DNA from: Bacteroides finegoldii DSM 17565
Lineage (GTDB): Bacteria; Bacteroidota; Bacteroidia; Bacteroidales; Bacteroidaceae
DNA: 46,107 nucleotides
Assembly: GCF_000156195.1 (NCBI RefSeq)
Contig: NZ_GG688323.1
Coordinates: 234,868 to 280,974, forward strand
Direction: 5' to 3'
Shown here: piece after piece, positions 36,197 through 46,107 of the stretch
Position numbering within the stretch: the first letter of the stretch is position 1
Layout of the letters: each line of letters begins with the position of its first letter
Notes under the pieces: generated by a model
Told to the model about the DNA's origin: nothing
Database searches by the model: none
The model's input: only the letters and a program-made list of their open reading frames with translations
Position numbers and translations under genes: made by a program

Positions 36197-36209
36197 TATA
36201 ATCATCCCG
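36189..36209. terminator. Weak hairpin between convergent genes
   Basis: CGGGATGAT (36189-36197) pairs with ATCATCCCG (36201-36209) and includes the stop of the pump gene. No T run follows on the plus strand, so activity as a terminator is doubtful. Confidence 0.4.
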
Positions 36210-36231
36210 TAGGTTTCATGTAATGATCGAT

Positions 36232-36681
36232 TTATAAAGAAGCATAGTCCGGAATATCTCTCAGAAAAGTATAGCTCTGATTTTCATAATCCATGCGGCA
36301 GCAATAGTGCTGCATTCCGTTGCTGACAATCAGGTAATCTACTTTCAGTACCATATTGTATCGGGTAATCTGATCGAAAACGGCTTGCGTGATTTCTACA
36401 TGGGGAGCTTTATACTCCACAATCATCCGGGCGGAGAGGTCTCTCCGGTAGAGTACTGTATCGCATCTTTTAGTTGTACCGTTCAGCTTTACCATTACTT
36501 CGTTAGCTAATAGAGCGGATGGGTATCCTTTGTGTGCAATAAGAAAGTGTACAAAGTGTTGCCGTACCCATTCTTCGGGAGTAAGGGCGACATATCGTTT
36601 GCGAATTACGTCAAAAATTACATTTTTTCCGTTTCGTACGTTTATTTTAGTGTCGAATACTGGTAGGTTTAACGATAACAT
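36232..36681 (-). CDS. Orphan HsdR N-terminal (PD-(D/E)xK) nuclease-fold protein
   Basis: The 149-residue protein matches the HSDR_N_2 domain found at the start of type I restriction subunit R. The nuclease pattern is present: Glu61 (NEVMV), Asp74 (CDTVLY), Glu89 and Lys91 (IVEYKAP). It lacks any helicase part, and no methylase or specificity genes are near, so it is not a restriction system by itself. It is divergent from AMP nucleosidase in a core-gene setting. I recall similar single-domain proteins as common in Bacteroidales. The role is unknown; a house-keeping DNA or RNA function is possible. Confidence 0.85.
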   Translation of the reverse strand: MLSLNLPVFDTKINVRNGKNVIFDVIRKRYVALTPEEWVRQHFVHFLIAHKGYPSALLANEVMVKLNGTTKRCDTVLYRRDLSARMIVEYKAPHVEITQAVFDQITRYNMVLKVDYLIVSNGMQHYCCRMDYENQSYTFLRDIPDYASL

Positions 36682-36685
36682 TTAT

Positions 36686-36693
36686 TATTTTTG
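36686..36693 (+). promoter_or_regulatory. -7 box for AMP nucleosidase and holA
   Basis: TATTTTTG lies 50 bases before the ATG at 36744. The leader holds a small hairpin GGTTCC/GGAACC (36708-36713 with 36721-36726). Confidence 0.55.
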
Positions 36694-36743
36694 TAAGTTA
36701 AATAACGGGTTCCTTTATTTGGAACCGCAAATTTAATGAAATT

Positions 36744-37520
36744 ATGAAAACAAAAGAAGAAATCGTAGCTAATTGGCTGCCACGTTACACAAAACGTAAC
36801 TTGGAGGATTTTGGAGAGTATATACTGTTGACTAACTTCAACAAGTATGTAGAGATTTTCGCCAATCAATTTGATGTTCCAATATTGGGTAGGGATGCTA
36901 ATATGATTTCTGCCAGTGCCGGAGGAATTACAATGATTAATTTTGGCATGGGGAGTCCTAATGCCGCCATTATTATGGATTTGCTGGGTGCTATCCGCCC
37001 GAAGGCCTGTCTGTTTCTTGGTAAATGCGGTGGTATCGACAAGAAGAATCATCTTGGAGATTTGATTCTTCCCATTGCGGCAATTCGTGGCGAGGGAACT
37101 TCCAATGACTATTTTCCACCTGAGGTTCCGGCGTTGCCTGCATTTATGTTGCAGCGTGCCGTTTCTTCATCGATTCGTGACTATGGACGTGACTATTGGA
37201 CAGGAACTGTTTATACTACGAATCGTCGTATTTGGGAACATGATGATACATTCAAGGAGTATCTGAAAAAGACTCGCGCAATGGCAGTTGATATGGAAAC
37301 GGCAACATTGTTTAGTTGTGGCTTTGCCAATCATATTCCTACCGGTGCATTGCTGTTGGTTTCCGATCAACCGATGACTCCGGATGGGGTGAAAACAGAC
37401 AAGAGCGATAGCCTGGTTACCAAAAATTATGTGGAAGAACATGTGGAAATAGGTATTGCCTCTTTGCGCATGATTATTGATGAAAAGAAAACTGTAAAAC
37501 ACTTGAAATTTGACTGGTAA
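36744..37520 (+). CDS. amn: AMP nucleosidase (short form)
   Basis: The 258-residue protein belongs to the purine nucleoside phosphorylase fold. It contains FLGKCGGIDKKNHLGDLILP, AVDMETATLF and the base-site SDQPM. AMP nucleosidase splits AMP into adenine and ribose 5-phosphate and helps set adenylate levels. E. coli Amn is about 480 residues with an extra N-terminal domain. This form has only the catalytic domain, as in other Bacteroidota. Specificity for AMP rather than nucleosides is inferred. It is followed 21 bases later by holA. Confidence 0.9.
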   Translation: MKTKEEIVANWLPRYTKRNLEDFGEYILLTNFNKYVEIFANQFDVPILGRDANMISASAGGITMINFGMGSPNAAIIMDLLGAIRPKACLFLGKCGGIDKKNHLGDLILPIAAIRGEGTSNDYFPPEVPALPAFMLQRAVSSSIRDYGRDYWTGTVYTTNRRIWEHDDTFKEYLKKTRAMAVDMETATLFSCGFANHIPTGALLLVSDQPMTPDGVKTDKSDSLVTKNYVEEHVEIGIASLRMIIDEKKTVKHLKFDW

Positions 37521-37541
37521 TTCCCGGTCTTGAAAGATATT

Positions 37542-38561
37542 ATGGCAAAACAAGAACTGACGTGTGATGATATTCTCAAGGAGTTGGGTGCTAAACAATA
37601 TCGTCCTGTCTATTATTTGATGGGGGAAGAATCGTATTATATCGACCTGATTGCGGATTATATAACAAATAATGTGTTGAATGAAACGGAGAAGGAGTTC
37701 AATCTAACCGTGGTATATGGTGCCGATGCAGATGTGGCTACTGTCATAAATGCAGCAAAGCGTTATCCGATGATGTCTGAACATCAGGTGGTAGTGGTAA
37801 AGGAGGCGCAGGTAATCCGCAATATGGAAGAGTTGTCTTATTATCTTCAAAAACCACTCCTGTCTACTATTCTGGTAATATGCCATAAGCATGGTACGTT
37901 GGATCGTAGAAAGAAGTTAGCAGCCGAAATTGAAAAGGTGGGCGTATTGTTTGAATCGAAAAAAATAAAAGAGGCCCAACTTCCTGCTTTCATATCTTCT
38001 TATATGAAGCGTAAAGGTGTGGATATGGAACCTAAGGCAACAGCCATGTTGGCTGATTTTGTAGGTTCTGATTTGAGCCGACTGACGGGGGAATTGGAAA
38101 AGCTAATCATCACTTTACCTGCTGGTCAGAGACGTGTAACACCTGAGCAGATAGAAAGGAATATCGGTATAAGCAAGGATTATAATAACTTTGAATTGCG
38201 GAGCGCACTTGTTGAAAAGGATATCCTTAAAGCAAATAAGATAATAAAATATTTTGAGGAAAACCCGAAAACGAATCCAATACAGATGACTTTGTCACTG
38301 TTGTTCAACTTCTATTCTAATCTGATGTTGGCATATTATGCGCCTGATAAATCAGAGCAGGGAGTTGCTAATATGTTAGGACTGAAAACGACTTGGCAGG
38401 CTAAAGATTATATAGCTGCTATGAGAAAATATACTGGTGTAAAGACAATGCAAATCGTTGGTGAAATACGATATGCGGATGCAAAGTCAAAGGGAGTAAA
38501 GAACAGTTCAATGACAGATGGAGATATTCTTCGCGAATTAGTGTTTAATATTTTGCATTAG
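37542..38561 (+). CDS. holA: DNA polymerase III delta subunit
   Basis: The 339-residue protein has the HolA layout: YYLMGEESYYIDLIADYI (lid-type AAA+ start without a functional Walker A), the central domain, and the C-terminal collar domain with ANMLGLKTTWQAKDYIAAMRKYT. Delta opens the beta clamp within the clamp loader at the replication fork. I chose the ATG at 37542 (MAKQELTCDD) over the in-frame TTG at 37530. It probably shares the amn transcript and ends in a strong terminator. Confidence 0.92.
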   Translation: MAKQELTCDDILKELGAKQYRPVYYLMGEESYYIDLIADYITNNVLNETEKEFNLTVVYGADADVATVINAAKRYPMMSEHQVVVVKEAQVIRNMEELSYYLQKPLLSTILVICHKHGTLDRRKKLAAEIEKVGVLFESKKIKEAQLPAFISSYMKRKGVDMEPKATAMLADFVGSDLSRLTGELEKLIITLPAGQRRVTPEQIERNIGISKDYNNFELRSALVEKDILKANKIIKYFEENPKTNPIQMTLSLLFNFYSNLMLAYYAPDKSEQGVANMLGLKTTWQAKDYIAAMRKYTGVKTMQIVGEIRYADAKSKGVKNSSMTDGDILRELVFNILH

Positions 38562-38585
38562 TAGGAGCGTTTTTGGTATATAAAG

Positions 38586-38632
38586 AAAAGACATCTACTT
38601 TTACTATAAATAGAATAAAGTAGATGTCTTTT
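38586..38632 (+). terminator. Terminator after holA
   Basis: AAAAGACATCTACTTT (38586-38601) pairs perfectly with AAAGTAGATGTCTTTT (38617-38632) around a 15-base loop. Confidence 0.85.
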
Positions 38633-39606
38633 CTATATCCTCTGAAATATGTTTTCTTTTGGACGGTGTAAGTCTATATTTTGAATAAAAAAAACGAACA
38701 ATAATTTCTACATACTTTCCTCATCTTTTCATGGCTACTTCCTCATCCTTTGGAATTTTTCGTTTATTCATTCATCTCAATTTTATTCGGTGGTGTCCCC
38801 AATATCATTCTTTCATCGAATAGGCGTTTTTCTCTTCACAAGAAACTTCACAGAAAAATTTGAATTCCTATCTTGCTTTAAATATCATTTTGATAGTTTG
38901 GAGATTAATAGTGGTGATTTTCTTGCTTTTCTCTATTTAAACTAAAAAACAGAATCATAAAATTTGAAGTAAATATTTGTATAACAATGTATTATGCAGA
39001 ATTAGACCTTTCTAGAATTGAAAAAAAACATCGAAATGGGCTAATGGACGGAAATATTGCAAGGATTTGGTATTTTATGTTAGAATGTCAAATATGATTT
39101 GAAGAAACCATAATATACATTCGTGAATAATAGCTTTTTTTTCTTTATTTTATTGCAAGTGCAACTTCTTCTATTTACGCTTGTGTATTTCGTGTTATAT
39201 ATTTGTAATTAATACCCTTGTGAATGCAATACATTTGTACTTTAGTAGCTGGTTGTATAAATGTAAAATAGATAGTTTACAAAGATAGAGTATTTAGTAT
39301 AAATGTAGTAGGAGAGTGATTAATAGTTATTTATAGGTATGTTATATCATTAAATATCAGTTATATATATACCGTTATTTGATTTTGAACTGTAAATTAG
39401 AACTTTATGTGGCATTTATTTTTGTGAATATCATTGTTTTTACTCACTATTGTTTTATGTAATTTGTTTATTATCAGATAGTAATATGTATTTATTAAAT
39501 AATAACTATGATATATAAATAGGTTCTTTTATCTATGTGTACAATCGTAATATTTCAAATGTGAATGACGATATAACTTTGTAATATTTATATTTTATAG
39601 TTGTAA
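38633..39606. other. Long AT-rich gap without a supportable gene
   Basis: About one kilobase with very low GC and no frame over about 40 codons that looks coding. It contains promoter-like boxes TATATTTG (39198-39205) and TACATTTG (39230-39237) on the plus strand with no gene assigned to them, and copies of YTTGTGAA at 39217 and 39421. A small RNA is possible, but I see no clear terminator. Confidence 0.65.
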
Positions 39607-39638
39607 TTTGTTTTTGTGAATTTAAATAATTACTTTTG
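39607..39638 (+). promoter_or_regulatory. Promoter of the XRE-family regulator
   Basis: TTTG (39607-39610) and TACTTTTG (39631-39638) are separated by 20 bases, a good consensus pair. TTTGTGAA at 39613-39620 sits between them, and another copy at 39664-39671 lies in the leader, suggesting autoregulation. Confidence 0.6.
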
Positions 39639-39715
39639 TATTACATTTAAACTTTGATATATTTTTGTGAAAACATCATTTAGTGCGTGGAATTATAACT
39701 TTCAATAAAGGCAGT

Positions 39716-40186
39716 ATGGAAATAAAAGACAGAATTAGAATGATTATGGAAAGGGAAAAGGTTCCCCCCAGAGTTTTTGCCGAGACAATCGGTGTTCAGC
39801 AGTCTACTCTTTCTCATATTTTAAATGATAGAAATAAACCGAGTCTGGAAGTAGTCATGAAAGTTCACCAGACTTATAGCTATGTAAATCTCGAATGGCT
39901 ATTATATGGAAAAGGTGAAATGCTTGCTTCTGCAGAAAGTGCTTCATTGGTATCTTCTAATGGAGATTATCAACCTTCTTTGTTTGACGAGAATCCTGTA
40001 AATTCGACCAAAGAAACGATTGGCCTGGAAAATCGCAAGGAAATTGCATTAAGAGGCACTGAAAATGTAGCTAAAGGGGTTGTAAAACAGGAAATTAGGT
40101 ATATAGAAAAGCCTGTTAGGAAAATCACTGAAATAAGAATTTTCTTTGATGATAATACCTATGAAACGTTTAGACCTGAAAAATAA
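39716..40186 (+). CDS. XRE-family helix-turn-helix regulator
   Basis: The 156-residue protein has an N-terminal Cro/C1-type helix-turn-helix (about 3-66, including RVFAETIGVQQSTLSHILND and LEWLLYGKGEM). A polar linker and a C-terminal part with IRYIEKPVRKITEIRIFFDD (about 120-150) follow. The C-terminal part is not a known sensor. I chose ATG at 39716 (MEIKDRIRMIM). A GTG at 39683 would add 11 residues. It follows a 1-kb AT-rich region and precedes pyrK, which has its own promoter. The target genes are unknown; self-control is likely given the repeats at its promoter. Confidence 0.88.
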   Translation: MEIKDRIRMIMEREKVPPRVFAETIGVQQSTLSHILNDRNKPSLEVVMKVHQTYSYVNLEWLLYGKGEMLASAESASLVSSNGDYQPSLFDENPVNSTKETIGLENRKEIALRGTENVAKGVVKQEIRYIEKPVRKITEIRIFFDDNTYETFRPEK

Positions 40187-40218
40187 GAGGTAAAATCGCT
40201 CGTTTGAGCAAATTCCTG

Positions 40219-40226
40219 TATCTTTG
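40219..40226 (+). promoter_or_regulatory. -7 box for pyrK-pyrD
   Basis: TATCTTTG lies 37 bases before the pyrK ATG at 40264. The longer frame from 40204 starts upstream of it and is unlikely. Confidence 0.6.
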
Positions 40227-40263
40227 CACCCGGAATACGAATTTATACTTTTTATATCCATAC

Positions 40264-41040
40264 ATGAAGAAATTTATTTTAGATCTGACGGTTACGGAGA
40301 ATATTAAATTGCATACTAATTATGTATTGCTAAAATTGACATCTCCATCGTTGTTGCCCGAAATGTTGCCTGGGCAGTTTGCCGAACTCCGGGTGGACGG
40401 TTCGCCTACTACATTCTTGCGTCGTCCTATTTCTATTAACTTTGTAGATAAACAACGAAATGAAGTATGGTTTCTGATCCAGTTAGTCGGAGATGGTACA
40501 AGGCGTTTGGCAGAGGTAAAATCAGGCGATGTGATTAATACGGTACTTCCGTTAGGAAATGGCTACACAATGCCTCACAATGCTTCTGATAAGCTCCTGC
40601 TAGTGGGTGGAGGTGTCGGAACAGCTCCTATGTTGTTTTTGGGTGAGCAATTGGCTAAAAACGGTCATAAACCTACCTTTCTTTTAGGCGCCCGTAGTGA
40701 TAAGGATCTTTTGCAGTTGGAAGAATTCGCTAAATATGGTGAGGTGTACACTACTACTGAAGATGGTAGTTACGGAGAAAAGGGATATGTTACTCAACAT
40801 TCTATATTAGGCAAAGTACAATTTGAGCAGATTTACACTTGTGGTCCCAAACCTATGATGATGGCTGTGGCAAAATATGCCAAAAGTAATCAGATAGAAT
40901 GTGAAGTCTCTTTGGAAAATACGATGGCTTGTGGTATCGGTGCATGTTTATGTTGTGTGGAAAATACGACAGAAGGTCACTTGTGTGTATGCAAAGAAGG
41001 TCCTGTTTTTAATATAAAGAAACTATTATGGCAGATTTAA
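40264..41040 (+). CDS. pyrK: Dihydroorotate dehydrogenase electron transfer subunit
   Basis: The 258-residue protein has the ferredoxin-reductase FAD domain (RRPISIN), an NAD-binding region ([16 protein letters not shown]) and the 2Fe-2S cysteines in CGIGACLCC with the last in HLCVCKEGP. It passes electrons from the PyrD flavin to NAD+ in the type 1B enzyme of pyrimidine synthesis. I chose ATG at 40264 ([10 protein letters not shown]). The frame from 40204 has an odd 20-residue extension overlapping the promoter. The pyrD start overlaps its end by 13 bases. Confidence 0.94.
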   Translation: MKKFILDLTVTENIKLHTNYVLLKLTSPSLLPEMLPGQFAELRVDGSPTTFLRRPISINFVDKQRNEVWFLIQLVGDGTRRLAEVKSGDVINTVLPLGNGYTMPHNASDKLLLVGGGVGTAPMLFLGEQLAKNGHKPTFLLGARSDKDLLQLEEFAKYGEVYTTTEDGSYGEKGYVTQHSILGKVQFEQIYTCGPKPMMMAVAKYAKSNQIECEVSLENTMACGIGACLCCVENTTEGHLCVCKEGPVFNIKKLLWQI

Positions 41041-41939
41041 ATGTAAATATTGGCGAATTGAAAATGAAGAATCCGGTGATGACAGCATCCGGTACATTTG
41101 GATACGGTGAAGAGTTCTCTGACTTCATTGATATAGCGCGAATAGGTGGTATTATTGTAAAGGGTACTACTCTTCACAAACGTGAAGGGAATCCTTATCC
41201 ACGTATGGCTGAGACTCCTTCGGGGATGTTAAACGCTGTGGGACTGCAAAATAAGGGCGTTGAGTACTTTGTAGAACATATATATCCTCGCATAAAAGAC
41301 ATAGAAACGAATATGATTGTAAACGTTTCGGGTTCTACTATCGAAGATTATGTGAAAACAGCCGAAATTATTAATGAACTTGACAAAATTCCTGCTATAG
41401 AGTTAAATATTTCCTGCCCCAATGTAAAGCAAGGTGGTATGGCTTTTGGTGTGTCAGCAAAAGGTGCGTCAGAAGTAGTGAAAGCAGTACGTTCTGCTTA
41501 TAAAAAGACACTTATCGTAAAACTCTCTCCAAACGTCACAGATATCACTGAAATAGCTCGTGCAGCGGAAGAAAGTGGTGCAGATAGTGTATCATTAATC
41601 AATACATTATTGGGAATGGCAATCGATGCGGAGCGTAGACGTCCCATTTTATCCACTATAACGGGTGGAATGTCCGGAGCCGCCGTAAAACCTATCGCAT
41701 TACGTATGGTATGGCAAGTTGCTAAAGTGGTAAATATTCCTGTCATAGGATTAGGCGGGATTATGGATTGGAAAGATGCGGTTGAATTCATGCTTGCGGG
41801 TGCATCTGCTATCCAGATCGGTACGGCAAATTTCATAGATCCGGCTGTTACCATCAAAGTGGAAGATGGTATAAATAATTACTTAGATAGACATGGATAT
41901 AAGTCTGTGAAGGAAATTATAGGTGCGCTTGAGGTATAA
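41028..41939 (+). CDS. pyrD: Dihydroorotate dehydrogenase catalytic subunit (type 1B)
   Basis: The 303-residue TIM-barrel flavoprotein has the catalytic cysteine Cys130 in [13 protein letters not shown], as in class 1B enzymes (class 2 uses serine), plus the FMN sites GTFGYGEEF and GLGGIMDW. It oxidises dihydroorotate to orotate, the fourth step of UMP synthesis, using NAD+ through PyrK. The 13-base overlap with pyrK indicates coupled translation. A strong hairpin follows 160 bases downstream. The 42-45 kb neighbours are unrelated. Confidence 0.96.
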   Translation: MADLNVNIGELKMKNPVMTASGTFGYGEEFSDFIDIARIGGIIVKGTTLHKREGNPYPRMAETPSGMLNAVGLQNKGVEYFVEHIYPRIKDIETNMIVNVSGSTIEDYVKTAEIINELDKIPAIELNISCPNVKQGGMAFGVSAKGASEVVKAVRSAYKKTLIVKLSPNVTDITEIARAAEESGADSVSLINTLLGMAIDAERRRPILSTITGGMSGAAVKPIALRMVWQVAKVVNIPVIGLGGIMDWKDAVEFMLAGASAIQIGTANFIDPAVTIKVEDGINNYLDRHGYKSVKEIIGALEV

Positions 41940-42099
41940 CTGCAAACATACAATAACTATTCGCACTAAATATATGAGAAAAATGTTATTCTACCTTCAA
42001 GTTTTGATCTGTGAAATTGAATATGAAATGGCGAACGAATAAGATGTTTGTGTTTAGTGTGAAGAGTGAGAGCTAAAATCTCCAAGCGGAGGATATAAT

Positions 42100-42143
42100 A
42101 AAAACGACAGCAGGAATAACTTATTTCCTGCTGTCGTTTTTAT
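42100..42143. terminator. Bidirectional terminator between pyrD and trmD
   Basis: AAAACGACAGCAGGAA pairs with TTCCTGCTGTCGTTTT around a short loop, with A run before and T run after. It ends the pyrKD transcript and trmD from the other side. Confidence 0.88.
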
Positions 42144-42156
42144 TTACATATCGTTT

Positions 42157-42834
42157 TTATTCTTCCAGCAAGTCGGGACGAAGTTTCTTGGTGCGCTCCA
42201 AAGATTGTTGCAGTTCCCATTCTTTAATCTTGGCTTCATGACCGGATAAAAGAATCTCGGGAACTTTCCAGCCTTTATAGTCGGCAGGACGAGTATATAC
42301 AGGTGCTGCCAGCAAATTATCTTGGAAAGAATCGGAAAGTGCAGATTGTTCATCGGAGATGACTCCCGGAATGATGCGTACAATAGCGTCGGCCATGACT
42401 GCCGCAGCTAATTCGCCACCTGTCAGGACGTAATCTCCGATACTGATTTCTTTAGTGATCAGGTGCTCGCGGATACGATAGTCAATTCCTTTGAAATGTC
42501 CACAAAGGATAATAAGATTCTGTGCTAAAGACAGATTGTTGGCCATAGGCTGGTTGAATTGTTCTCCGTCGGGGGTTGTGAAGATTACTTCATCGTACTC
42601 TCGCTCCGCTTTGAGAGCATTGATGCAACGCTCGATAGGCTCTATTTTCATGACCATTCCGGCAAAGCCGCCAAAAGGATAATCATCGACACGGCGGTAT
42701 TTATCTTCAGTGTAGTCACGCAGATTGTGAATATGGATTTCTGCAAGTCCTTTGTTCTGAGCCCGTTTCATAATGGAACAATTGAAGAATCCCTCAATCA
42801 TTTCGGGCAAAACCGTTATAATATCAATACGCAT
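42157..42834 (-). CDS. trmD: tRNA (guanine37-N1)-methyltransferase TrmD
   Basis: The 225-residue SPOUT enzyme starts [17 protein letters not shown]. The trefoil-knot SAM site is [11 protein letters not shown] and [14 protein letters not shown], and [13 protein letters not shown] is the substrate loop. It methylates G37 of tRNAs to prevent frameshifts and is essential in most bacteria. I chose ATG at 42834; the frame can be extended by nine residues to 42861, but the extension overlaps the promoter. In many bacteria trmD sits with rimM and rplS. Here it stands alone, divergent from ligA. Confidence 0.96.
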   Translation of the reverse strand: MRIDIITVLPEMIEGFFNCSIMKRAQNKGLAEIHIHNLRDYTEDKYRRVDDYPFGGFAGMVMKIEPIERCINALKAEREYDEVIFTTPDGEQFNQPMANNLSLAQNLIILCGHFKGIDYRIREHLITKEISIGDYVLTGGELAAAVMADAIVRIIPGVISDEQSALSDSFQDNLLAAPVYTRPADYKGWKVPEILLSGHEAKIKEWELQQSLERTKKLRPDLLEE

Positions 42835-42850
42835 AATCTTTAATTTTTCG

Positions 42851-42858
42851 CAAAAGTA
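42851..42858 (-). promoter_or_regulatory. -7 box for trmD
   Basis: TACTTTTG on the minus strand, 17 bases before the trmD ATG. It lies within 30 bases of the ligA box, so the two polymerases may exclude each other. Confidence 0.6.
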
Positions 42859-42875
42859 CAAATATTCAAAGATAA

Positions 42876-44909
<2,034 letters not shown>

Positions 44910-44926
44910 GATATGAAAAATATTCG

Positions 44927-44934
44927 TACTTTTG
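44927..44934 (+). promoter_or_regulatory. -7 box for dapA
   Basis: TACTTTTG lies in the 59-base gap after ligA, 34 bases before the dapA ATG. Confidence 0.6.
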
Positions 44935-44968
44935 TGGCTAAATAAATTAGAGATTATAATTAAAACTC

Positions 44969-45862
44969 ATGATACAGACTAAATTGAAAGGAATGGGGGT
45001 AGCACTGATTACTCCTTTCAAAGAGGATGAGAGTGTTGACTATGACGCGCTAATGCGTATGGTAGACTATTTATTACAGAATAATGCGGATTTCCTGTGT
45101 GTGCTGGGAACTACGGCTGAAACGCCGACTCTTACTGAGGAAGAAAAGAAAACTATTAAAAAAATGGTGATTGACCGCGTTAACGGAAGAGTCCCTATTC
45201 TGTTAGGTGTAGGTGGTAATAACACTCGGGCTGTTGTGGAGACATTGAAGAATGATGATTTCACAGGAGTCGACGCTATATTGTCTGTTGTGCCATATTA
45301 TAACAAGCCTTCTCAAGAAGGTATTTATCAGCATTATAAGGCTATTGCCGAAGCAACGGAACTTCCTATTGTGTTGTATAATGTTCCGGGACGTACAGGT
45401 GTGAATATGACTGCTGAAACGACTTTGCGTATCGCACGTAACTTCAGTAATGTGATTGCTATAAAAGAAGCCTCCGGTAATATTACACAGATGGATGATA
45501 TCATTAAAAATAAACCTGAGAATTTTAATGTTATATCCGGAGATGATGGCATCACTTTTCCTCTTATTACTTTAGGAGCTGTTGGCGTTATTTCGGTAAT
45601 AGGAAATGCTTTTCCCCGTGAGTTTAGCCGTATGACTCGCCTGGCTCTTCAAGGAGACTTTGCTAACGCGCTGGCTATCCATCATAGATTTACAGAATTG
45701 TTTAATCTATTATTTGTAGATGGGAATCCGGCCGGTGTGAAATCAATGTTGAATGCAATGGGAATGATTGAAAATAAACTTCGGTTGCCACTAGTACCTA
45801 CGCGCATTACTACGTTTGAAGCTATTCGTAAAGTTTTGAATGAGCTGAATATTAAATGCTGA
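44969..45862 (+). CDS. dapA: 4-hydroxy-tetrahydrodipicolinate synthase
   Basis: The 297-residue TIM-barrel lyase has Lys166 (Schiff base) in AIKEASGN and Tyr137 in LYNVPGRTG, with GTTAETPTL at the pyruvate site. It condenses pyruvate and aspartate semialdehyde, the first committed step to lysine and diaminopimelate for the cell wall. It starts MIQTKLKGMGVALITPFKED and has its own promoter box. The IS begins 65 bases after its stop. Related aldolases share the fold, but the sequence fits DapA. Confidence 0.96.
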   Translation: MIQTKLKGMGVALITPFKEDESVDYDALMRMVDYLLQNNADFLCVLGTTAETPTLTEEEKKTIKKMVIDRVNGRVPILLGVGGNNTRAVVETLKNDDFTGVDAILSVVPYYNKPSQEGIYQHYKAIAEATELPIVLYNVPGRTGVNMTAETTLRIARNFSNVIAIKEASGNITQMDDIIKNKPENFNVISGDDGITFPLITLGAVGVISVIGNAFPREFSRMTRLALQGDFANALAIHHRFTELFNLLFVDGNPAGVKSMLNAMGMIENKLRLPLVPTRITTFEAIRKVLNELNIKC

Positions 45863-45902
45863 TTACAGGAGATATTATCAATTTCTGATATATTTATCTA
45901 AC

Positions 45903-45927
45903 AAAGGTTCGCCCTTCACCTTTTCAT
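45903..45927 (+). terminator. Weak hairpin after dapA, just before the IS
   Basis: AAAGGT (45903-45908) pairs with ACCTTT (45918-45923) around nine bases, followed by TCAT and then the IS end. Only six pairs, so its activity is uncertain. Confidence 0.4.
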
Positions 45928-45967
45928 GGGTCAATGTAAAAACCTGAGGGGTAAATTTATAAATTGT

Positions 45968-45975
45968 TATCTTTG
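45968..45975 (+). promoter_or_regulatory. -7 box of right IS transposase promoter
   Basis: TATCTTTG, 18 bases before the transposase ATG, same as in the left copy. Confidence 0.6.
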
Positions 45976-45993
45976 TCTCCAAATTCATAGCTT

Positions 45994-46107
45994 ATGGAGT
46001 TAAACGGTTATCGCCTTCTTCTTCCTGAAGGCACTTTAGACTACTTTGATCTTGTTGATGTGAAGGAAAGTGTAAATGAAGTTGTGTTCTACCTTGAGGA
46101 GAAAAAT
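45994..46107 (+). CDS. Transposase N-terminal part (partial, right IS)
   Basis: Thirty-eight codons are visible from ATG at 45994 (MELNGYRLLLPEGTLDYFDL) to the window end. It is the same protein as on the left edge, with Phe instead of Leu at residue 18. The product resembles the N-terminal frame of ISL3-like (ISAon1-group) transposases as I remember them. The catalytic part is beyond the window. Confidence 0.7.
   Translation, partial: MELNGYRLLLPEGTLDYFDLVDVKESVNEVVFYLEEKN

Larger units (their letters stand above)
45928..46107 (+). mobile_element. Right IS copy, one end only (cut by window edge)
   Basis: The same IS end as at 234-55 on the minus strand, 179 of 180 bases identical, starting GGGTCAATGTAAAAACCTGA. 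It is inserted 65 bases after dapA with its transposase reading right, out of the window. The only difference is T at 46045 where the left copy has C (top-strand sense). No target duplication can be checked, because the other end is outside. Confidence 0.85.

Noticed and set aside
36232..36681. Type I restriction-modification system
   Set aside because: Only a 149-residue HsdR N-terminal-like protein is present; no hsdM, hsdS or helicase domain is in the neighbourhood.
38987..39097. 36-codon frame MYYAELDLSRIEKKHRNGL in the AT-rich gap
   Set aside because: Its composition follows the AT-rich background and there is no Shine-Dalgarno or consensus promoter directly upstream.

Overview
The window looks like chromosomal DNA of a gut Bacteroides close to B. 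thetaiotaomicron or B. ovatus. Promoters carry the Bacteroidota -7 motif TAnnTTTG, Shine-Dalgarno sequences are mostly weak, and the gene set is typical of the genus: serine palmitoyltransferase, HU/SPOR protein, RND pump triplet, hexuronate enzymes. I count 39 intact protein genes, two identical tRNA-Pro genes, one decayed transposase fragment and two cut-off insertion sequence (IS) copies. The species is inferred from remembered protein similarity, not from a search.

Both ends lie inside the same IS, in opposite orientation (1-234 minus, 45928-46107 plus). The transposases read outward, and the 180 bases that can be compared differ at one position. The chromosomal segment is therefore 235-45927, which suggests a contig broken at a multicopy repeat.

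Layout. 0.3-4.4 kb: hexuronate catabolism (uxaC, LacI-type regulator, uxaB), then an IS5-like transposase relic. 4.9-9.3 kb: FHA protein and HU/SPOR protein on the minus strand, then sugar-nucleotide genes (rfbC, ugd) and a lipoprotein. 9.3-17.5 kb: DEAD-box helicase, serB, a thioredoxin-fold protein without its active-site cysteines behind a foldable leader, then the minus operon lon-tgt-LptF/G. 17.6-23.8 kb: trmN6, two tRNA-Pro, a 64-residue protein, serine palmitoyltransferase divergent from a lipid kinase, aspS and a GtrA protein. 23.8-27.2 kb: aguB, aguA and a DUF2148 protein, then a 0.7-kb non-coding stretch with three short repeat families. 27.2-36.2 kb: FetAB-like iron exporter, Nif3 with a coiled-coil zinc-ribbon protein, and a tripartite RND efflux operon. 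36.2-46.1 kb: orphan HsdR-N nuclease-fold protein, AMP nucleosidase, holA, a 1.1-kb AT-rich gap, an XRE regulator, pyrK-pyrD, trmD, ligA and dapA.

Most genes are core metabolism or housekeeping. I see no CRISPR array, prophage, toxin-antitoxin pair or conjugative element. The parts most worth a second look are the foldable leader before 12151, the repeats at 26591-26894, a queuosine enzyme (tgt) whose usual zinc cysteines are replaced, the AT-rich gap before the XRE regulator, and the position of both IS copies just after terminator-like hairpins.
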